Shown piece after piece: positions 59,280 through 64,000 of a stretch of 64,000 nucleotides of DNA. The first letter of the stretch is position 1, and every line of letters begins with the position of its first letter. The stretch is from positions 295,287 through 359,286 of the forward strand of contig NZ_JGZU01000003.1 of NCBI RefSeq assembly GCF_000741765.1. The letters are read 5' to 3'. The notes below the pieces were generated by a model. The model was given only the letters and a program-made list of their open reading frames with translations, did not search any database and had not been told where the DNA came from. Both the position numbers and the translations under genes were made by a program. The DNA is from Bifidobacterium tsurumiense. GTDB lineage: Bacteria; Actinomycetota; Actinomycetes; Actinomycetales; Bifidobacteriaceae.

Positions 59280-60326
59280 CTAGCCCAAGTTACCGTGAGC
59301 AATAATGCCGTATCCATCGGCAAGCATGGGCTGGAAACCGTCAATCCTCGGCGCGCCGGGCACATGTCGGATTGATCGATCGGTGCCCAGTTTCTTTTGG
59401 GCACGCAGTTCAGGAACCTCGTTCAAATCGTATGGCGTGGTTTGATACACCCAGTTCAGCCAATTGCGCCACAGCAGATTCGCATGGGATCGCCAAGCGA
59501 ATAGCGGCTGCAGATTGGGATCATCATGTGGGAAGTAGTTATATGGGAAGGGCACATTATCCATCCCCTTGGCCATATCACGCTCGTATTCTTCGGCAAG
59601 CGTGTATTTGCCATACTCCCAATGCCCTAGAGCAAATACCTCGGAAAAATCTCGTGTGGCAATAAGACCCGGGCCCGACTGCGGACCCCAAGTCAACACC
59701 TGCAAATCAGGTATGGCGGCGATATCGTCTTCATTCACCCCGGCGACTCGGGAATGCGGTTGCAATGCGATCTCGTCGAAGCCATTGGTAAGGAAGCAGT
59801 ATTCATCCTGCAGATACTGCGGAAACACACCGAAAATCTTCTCTTGGAGGTCGACTTTGCGCACACCATATCTGTGGTTAAGCGCCCCCATGGCTCCCCA
59901 GCACAGATACATGGTTGAAAACACATGTGTTCCGGCCCAATCAATGATTTGCTTGAATTCTTCCCAATAATCAACCTCTTCAAATGGGAGGTGCTCAACA
60001 GGAGCTCCGGTGACTACCAAACCGTCGTAATAATTGTCCTTGAATGAATCCAAGTTCTCATAGAACTTCACCAAATGGTCCGCGTTGACGTGTTTGGACT
60101 CGTGGGTGGATGTCTTCATGAAATCGATATCCACCTGCAAAGGCGACTTTGAAATCAAACGGAGCAGTTGGGTCTCCGTCTCGATTTTCTTGGGCATCAG
60201 GTTCAAGATCACCAATTTCAACGGGCGCACTCGCTGACGCTCTGCTTCCGGCTTTTCTAAAGCAAAAATGCGTTCAGAATCGAGGATGTCACGGGCTGGT
60301 AGGCCACTGGGGATCTTGATAGGCAT
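59280..60326 (-). CDS. metA: homoserine O-acyltransferase MetA, probably acetyl-CoA-specific
   Basis: First step of methionine synthesis from homoserine. 348 residues. The catalytic Cys lies in YLCWGAMGALNHRYG (about residue 140), with the Lys in the N-terminal region. In the acyl-CoA specificity segment GAPVEHLPFEEVDYWEEF there is Glu where E. coli MetA has Gly; in characterised members this favours acetyl-CoA over succinyl-CoA. ATG at 60326 (MPIKIPSGLPARDIL) is the conserved start; the frame is open 145 codons further upstream but without conservation. Confidence 0.93.
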   Translation of the reverse strand: MPIKIPSGLPARDILDSERIFALEKPEAERQRVRPLKLVILNLMPKKIETETQLLRLISKSPLQVDIDFMKTSTHESKHVNADHLVKFYENLDSFKDNYYDGLVVTGAPVEHLPFEEVDYWEEFKQIIDWAGTHVFSTMYLCWGAMGALNHRYGVRKVDLQEKIFGVFPQYLQDEYCFLTNGFDEIALQPHSRVAGVNEDDIAAIPDLQVLTWGPQSGPGLIATRDFSEVFALGHWEYGKYTLAEEYERDMAKGMDNVPFPYNYFPHDDPNLQPLFAWRSHANLLWRNWLNWVYQTTPYDLNEVPELRAQKKLGTDRSIRHVPGAPRIDGFQPMLADGYGIIAHGNLG

Positions 60327-60590
60327 AACCACTATTATGTCGACCTGCAGGATTTTGGGCTCCGTAAGTTCGCTTGAAGCAACACTTACTGAGTATTGAG
60401 GCTCTTTCCGAGAGCTATGGGCGTACGCAAGGAATGGTGCGAACTCATATGCAAGGAGCAGCGGAATGCGGCCCAGCAAGCGTCGTGATGAAGCCTGATG
60501 TACCTGCTGAATCGGATCGTGACCATGAACAGAGCGTTCCGCTGTTTCGGAAGCAGGCACGAATCCGCCTGAGAACAGAAAAATGAAAAA

Positions 60591-60622
60591 GCCTCCGGTT
60601 TCCTTGGTGTAAAACCGGAGGC
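60591..60622 (-). terminator. terminator retained from a tRNA-fMet gene
   Basis: GCCTCCGGTTT and AAAACCGGAGGC form a strong stem, followed on the minus strand by TTTTTCATTTTT. It lies directly downstream of the tRNA 3' fragment. Confidence 0.9.
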
Positions 60623-60624
60623 GT

Positions 60625-60669
60625 TGGTAGCGGGGCATGGATTTGAACCGTGGACCTCTGGGTCCTGAG
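60625..60669 (-). pseudogene. 3' fragment of initiator tRNA-Met
   Basis: On the minus strand the sequence ends CCCCGCT plus ACCA, as in actinobacterial tRNA-fMet, with the T-loop TTCAAAT and the segment CCCAGAGGTC. The T-stem has one mismatch and the anticodon loop reads CTCAGGA instead of CTCATAA. No 5' half (D arm, acceptor) is present upstream, where AT-rich DNA begins. Such 3' tRNA copies mark integration (att) junctions. Confidence 0.75.
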
Positions 60670-60888
60670 TGTAGAATTGTGAAGGCGTATGGCTCGTAGG
60701 AAATACGAGCCCTATAGCGCATCAATGAGATTCTCCAAGCTCTTTCTTTGTCAAAATCCATCGAATATATTTATCTTCTAATTATAGATTTACTGTAACA
60801 GGATTGTAGCAGTTTTAGTCCATGTAGTGTTTTTGGAGAAATGTAAGATTGATAAATAGTGCCCGTACTTCACTGTTAATCTGTACGT

Positions 60889-61095
60889 TTGTATAAAAAT
60901 TTTAAAACTAATGTGTGCTTCCTAGGTGCTTGTTTCTCTGCCGCGTTTTATATGCATTATTTCAATGTACATTTACCTTTATGCTCATTTCTACCATTTG
61001 TTTACCTTGCTCTAGTAGTGGAAAAACGCTTTAAGAAAGACGATGAGAAAAAGTTTATTTTCTTTGTCTTTGGCTTACTTGTCCTAGCGATATAG
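60889..61095 (+). CDS. possible small membrane protein (hypothetical)
   Basis: A 68-codon frame with a TTG start (no clear ribosome binding site) encoding two hydrophobic stretches (NVCFLGACFSAAFYMHYF and FIFFVFGLLVLAI) around a charged loop (VVEKRFKKDDEKK). The amphipathic layout is plausible for a membrane peptide, but AT-rich DNA readily yields such frames. Confidence 0.25.
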   Translation: MYKNFKTNVCFLGACFSAAFYMHYFNVHLPLCSFLPFVYLALVVEKRFKKDDEKKFIFFVFGLLVLAI

Positions 61096-61575
61096 CTTAA
61101 ATTTCTCTAGTTTTTTAAACTCTTATCTCTGTGATATACCCTATATTCGGCTATAGTGGCATTATTCATTGTGTCTACTGTGGAGTTTTTGCGCAGAAGA
61201 ATTCAGGCATAAAATCGATGTAAGATGAATCGAATCTTTCTTAGAAGTTTTACGATAATCGTGCTTTTGTAGCGCACAGTGGGCGGTAGGATAACTTTCT
61301 TGGTGAGAATTTATCGATAAAACGGAAAAATTAAAGGTGTAGTTAGAGAGCATATTAGAAGAGAATTGCTGAAAATTAGAAAAGAGTCCATCTATCGTCA
61401 AGTAAAATCTTGATGAATGATAACTCATAGACGTGCTTACTTTTTGATACATGTGCATATGGGATGGCTCATAAGTCATAACGAGCAAGATATGACTTCC
61501 TTTTATTCCTATCGAGAATGGTACAGTCTTTGATGAAGAAAAATGATATATTCTTAGCGAGGTGAAAGTTCTAAC

Positions 61576-63615
61576 ATGAAGAAATCTTCTATTGTTAAAG
61601 TTCGTTCAATTCTTATTAGTTTTCTAGTAGCTATTTTTGTTATAAGCATAACTGCGCAGACCTTCCCAGCTTTTGCAGCTTATGACACCGCAATGAATAA
61701 TGGATCTGTCACTAATGATTCTGCTACAACTACTACATCTCAAGAAGGTATAAGCTTTGAACATACCTTGTATTTCACTGCAACAGATGACACTAACAGT
61801 ACTGTGAAATCCAATTTATCTACCAATAACCCTGCTGTACACGACTCCGTGGTAAATCTTGATAAGCTCACGCCGGATAGTAATGGTGCATACCATTTTA
61901 ATGCTGTCGTAGAAATTACTGCATCCAAAGATGTAGCAAATATGAATTACGATTTAATGGTTCCTGGTGCAGCAGGTTCTTCCTCATCGGGACCACAAGT
62001 CCAGATGTCTCAAGCTCCGCAGTTTAGTGGAGTAAATGCACAGCAAGTTCAAGCAAAAACACAATATTCGCATAAGAGTGTCCCAGGAAAATACTTCTCT
62101 CAAACCGACTATGAACAAAAGTACTCTATGAATGATGTGTACTTTATGTATGTCCACGGACCATTAAGTGCAGGACAAAAGCTCACTATTACTTTGCCTT
62201 ATGTGCTGACCAATGCCGATTCTCTCGATTTGACACGTACAACTGCTCCTGTTCAGTTCTCTGAAAATGTTGGCGGATACGGAATTACTCCGTGGGGGCT
62301 CTACACCAATACCGATTTGACTACCGCTTCCTTGCGTTTTGCTCGTACTGATTCTCTTCCTTACGCTCATGAATGGACTTTGTATGCGCCGTATAAGTCG
62401 GACTATGAAGGTGTAACGCATAATAGTATTAATTACATTTATACAGTGAATAATCAGATTTCTCACTCTACAAGTCTGGATTACACTTATACTGATGTGC
62501 CACAAATTAGTAATGACGTTGTGGGCTTAGATTATACAGATGTTTCATATAAGAACAGCAACGAATCGACGTATACACCTTTGACACAAATGTTTGCGCA
62601 GAACAAGATGGCTTATAACCGCAATGGCTCATATCGCATCAAGCTCGATAAGGTGAAGAAAGCGTTTGATGGTACAGGTTGGTCTACTAATGGAATGTAT
62701 ACCGAGTTTTACACCTATACTACTGACTCTTCTGGTCTCGTTATCCATGGTGTTAATGATGAAGATAAAACCTTACCGGAGAATCTTTTCTACATCGAAT
62801 TATGGCACTATATTTCAGCTGCTTCCAATATTTGCTTAACTGTAGGTGATACATTTAATCCAGATGATGGCCTTTATTGGGTACACCCGTACAATAAAGA
62901 TGAAGTACGCGCCCCATTGCATGATTCTACTCAAAGTAAACTCATCGATGTGACATACACCGATGCATCCGGGGAAACCGTGGCTAATATTGATACTTCC
63001 AAGCCAGGAAAGTACACTGTCACCTATCGCTACTGGAATGCTGATGAGAAAACAGGTGAACGGTCAAGTGTCTCTACAACCGCACAAACTCAGGTTTATA
63101 TCAGCGCTTCTAAGAATGCATCTTGCCCTCCTGAATACTCGGCAACCGTTTCTTATAACAATAACGGCGGCAAGGGGAGCATTGACAGTCAGACTGTATC
63201 CTATACAATTGATCACCCAGGCCAGGTCACTCTTTCTGATGGCAACGCATTTTCTCGCGATGGTTACAGCTTCAAGGGATGGAACACGCAAGCTGACGGA
63301 TCTGGTACATTTTATGCTCCGTCTAGCGATTTAAGCAATATCACCAGCGATATCACTTTGTATGCATTGTGGGAAAAGAATGAGGTAAACAGTACTGTTT
63401 ATATCCCTACTGCTGAACAGGGTGCACAATCTCAGAGTCACAACTTGGCGCATACAGGTGCTGCTGTAGCTGGATTTGCAGTGATTGCTGGAATCTTGCT
63501 TGTGGCAGGGATTACCCTTGTCCTGTTCTTGCGTCGCCGTCAAAGCGATAATAATGGTGCCGATACGCCTGAAGATAGTACATCAGATACCGATATCGAC
63601 AGCACATTGTCATAA
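61576..63615 (+). CDS. sortase-anchored surface protein with LAHTG motif
   Basis: A 679-residue cell-wall protein. A signal peptide (residues 1-34, ending AFAAYD) is followed by a large N-terminal region with many Tyr, Thr and Asn residues and no recognised domain. Next come an Ig-like segment (KLIDVTYTDASGETVAN) and an InlB-type B-repeat (GYSFKGWNTQADGSGTFYA). The anchor is LAHTGAAVAGFAVIAG, membrane helix, RRR, then an acidic tail. LAxTG is recognised by class E sortases. Start ATG at 61576 follows GAGGTGAAAG. Probably an adhesin or host-contact protein acquired by transfer. Confidence 0.88.
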   Translation: MKKSSIVKVRSILISFLVAIFVISITAQTFPAFAAYDTAMNNGSVTNDSATTTTSQEGISFEHTLYFTATDDTNSTVKSNLSTNNPAVHDSVVNLDKLTPDSNGAYHFNAVVEITASKDVANMNYDLMVPGAAGSSSSGPQVQMSQAPQFSGVNAQQVQAKTQYSHKSVPGKYFSQTDYEQKYSMNDVYFMYVHGPLSAGQKLTITLPYVLTNADSLDLTRTTAPVQFSENVGGYGITPWGLYTNTDLTTASLRFARTDSLPYAHEWTLYAPYKSDYEGVTHNSINYIYTVNNQISHSTSLDYTYTDVPQISNDVVGLDYTDVSYKNSNESTYTPLTQMFAQNKMAYNRNGSYRIKLDKVKKAFDGTGWSTNGMYTEFYTYTTDSSGLVIHGVNDEDKTLPENLFYIELWHYISAASNICLTVGDTFNPDDGLYWVHPYNKDEVRAPLHDSTQSKLIDVTYTDASGETVANIDTSKPGKYTVTYRYWNADEKTGERSSVSTTAQTQVYISASKNASCPPEYSATVSYNNNGGKGSIDSQTVSYTIDHPGQVTLSDGNAFSRDGYSFKGWNTQADGSGTFYAPSSDLSNITSDITLYALWEKNEVNSTVYIPTAEQGAQSQSHNLAHTGAAVAGFAVIAGILLVAGITLVLFLRRRQSDNNGADTPEDSTSDTDIDSTLS

Positions 63616-63628
63616 CATTTTTTAAAAA

Positions 63629-63684
63629 ATGGGTATAAAAGTGGTGCAGTATTTTAACGAATACTGCACCACTTTTATACCCAT
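63629..63684. repeat. 25-bp perfect inverted repeat with 6-bp centre
   Basis: Arms 63629-63653 and 63660-63684 are perfect inverted copies (ATGGGTATAAAAG...); the centre is TTAACG. It lies 13 bp after the surface-protein stop. It may act as a terminator, but perfect 25-bp arms also resemble two IS ends joined head to head. Confidence 0.85.
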
Positions 63685-63753
63685 CACAAGAAAAATCATG
63701 CAATACTAGGTGGAATAACCACACTCGTGGAATGCTGCCCATCACGGGTTATT

Positions 63754-63913
63754 GGCCAGAATGTGTGTCTGAAATCGCCTCTCATGCCTTGTGCTGCAAG
63801 GTCTGAGAGGTGTTTGAATGTGGCGGTGGGGACTTTCGAGGTCGGCCAGAATGTGTGTCCGGAACGGGACGTGGCGCGTTGCGGGGCAAGGCCTGGGAGC
63901 CGTTTGAATGTGG
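63754..63913. repeat. two 70-bp direct repeats upstream of a transposase
   Basis: Units at 63754-63823 and 63844-63913 share identical ends (GGCCAGAATGTGTGTC and GTTTGAATGTGG) and a diverged middle, with a 20-bp spacer. They precede the transposase start by 13 bp and may be the transposon's end or promoter region. Confidence 0.75.
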
Positions 63914-63926
63914 TTGTCTGAATGGT

Positions 63927-64000
63927 ATGAGAACCCCACTTTGCCCCGAATGCCACGGAACGATGAAGAAGAACGGGAAGACCTCCGACAGGCAGGACGC
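63927..64000 (+). CDS. IS transposase, N-terminal fragment at the window edge (IS1249/IS256-like)
   Basis: From ATG 63927 the frame reads MRTPLCPECHGTMKKNGKT, a zinc-finger start (CPxC with MKKNG) typical of IS1249-like transposases of the IS256 group. Only 24 codons are inside the window, so the family is tentative. Confidence 0.6.
   Translation, partial: MRTPLCPECHGTMKKNGKTSDRQD

Larger units (their letters stand above)
60670..64000. mobile_element. AT-rich island starting at a tRNA-fMet 3' end, right end outside window
   Basis: Base composition drops sharply after the tRNA fragment, and codon use in the surface protein differs from all genes to the left. No integrase is visible, so the element (if intact) continues past the window. 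60670-60888 holds no gene I can support. Confidence 0.55.

Noticed and set aside
60327..60590. SAM riboswitch in front of metA
   Set aside because: I could not find a SAM-I-like core with K-turn and terminator in this region; only the upstream tRNA terminator is seen.
60625..60700. Complete tRNA gene
   Set aside because: The 5' half, D arm and acceptor partner are absent, and the T-stem carries a mismatch.
61162..61488. Minus-strand 108-codon frame in the AT-rich island
   Set aside because: Composition is Ser/Tyr/His-rich without hydrophobic core or ribosome binding site; it overlaps the promoter region of the surface protein.

Overview
The window looks like chromosome of a Bifidobacterium or close relative in the Bifidobacteriaceae. 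The gene content and order point there: a GH101 endo-alpha-N-acetylgalactosaminidase of the EngBF type, the rpsP-khpA-rimM-trmD cluster, murA-plsC-gpsA-ddl, leuCD with a divergent IclR regulator, nucS beside the atp operon, and metA on the far side of atpB. The species cannot be told from the sequence alone.

Layout. 1-4.05 kb: C-terminally cut secreted mucin O-glycan hydrolase (minus strand) whose signal peptide is one frame away from the mature protein. 4.7-7.0 kb: translation and RNA modification cluster rpsP, khpA, rimM, trmD, then rsmD on the other strand. 8.0-12.9 kb: Frm2-type nitroreductase, MFS exporter, and a nucleoside-salvage pair (nucleoside hydrolase and an HTH-fused PfkB kinase). 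13.1-15.8 kb: recG and zinc-type rpmB. 16.2-27.3 kb: an odd PfkB protein without its catalytic Asp, UMF1-type transporter, membrane-fused XRE protein, two DUF2974 hydrolase-like paralogues around a deaminase and a TetR regulator, MscS channel, CPBP protease. 27.5-31.6 kb: an ABC importer operon (binding lipoprotein, two permeases, ATPase). 31.8-36.8 kb: ddl, gpsA, plsC, murA, which supply cell wall and phospholipid. 37.2-41.6 kb: dihydroorotate-dehydrogenase-like protein, leuD, leuC and the IclR regulator. 41.8-49.3 kb: metallophosphoesterase, DUF1304, RidA, CYTH protein, tRNA-Arg(CCG), thioredoxin/TPR protein, and a translationally coupled pair of envelope proteins. 49.4-60.3 kb: FKBP lipoprotein, nucS, the complete atpBEFHAGDC operon, and metA.

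From about 60.67 kb to the right edge the character changes. A 45-nt 3' fragment of an initiator tRNA-Met gene with its terminator still attached marks what looks like an integration junction. The DNA beyond it is clearly AT-rich and holds a sortase-anchored (LAHTG) surface protein, a 25-bp perfect inverted repeat, a duplicated 70-bp leader, and the first codons of an IS transposase with a CPxC zinc finger.

Most promising leads: the tRNA-fMet-linked island, the frameshifted G-tract in the GH101 gene, the degenerate 15- and 17-bp repeats in intergenic gaps (10.5 and 37.2 kb) plus a perfect 15-bp tandem at 17.4 kb that carries the ribosome binding site, and the PfkB homologue with SAGSCHTG where the catalytic GAGD should be.
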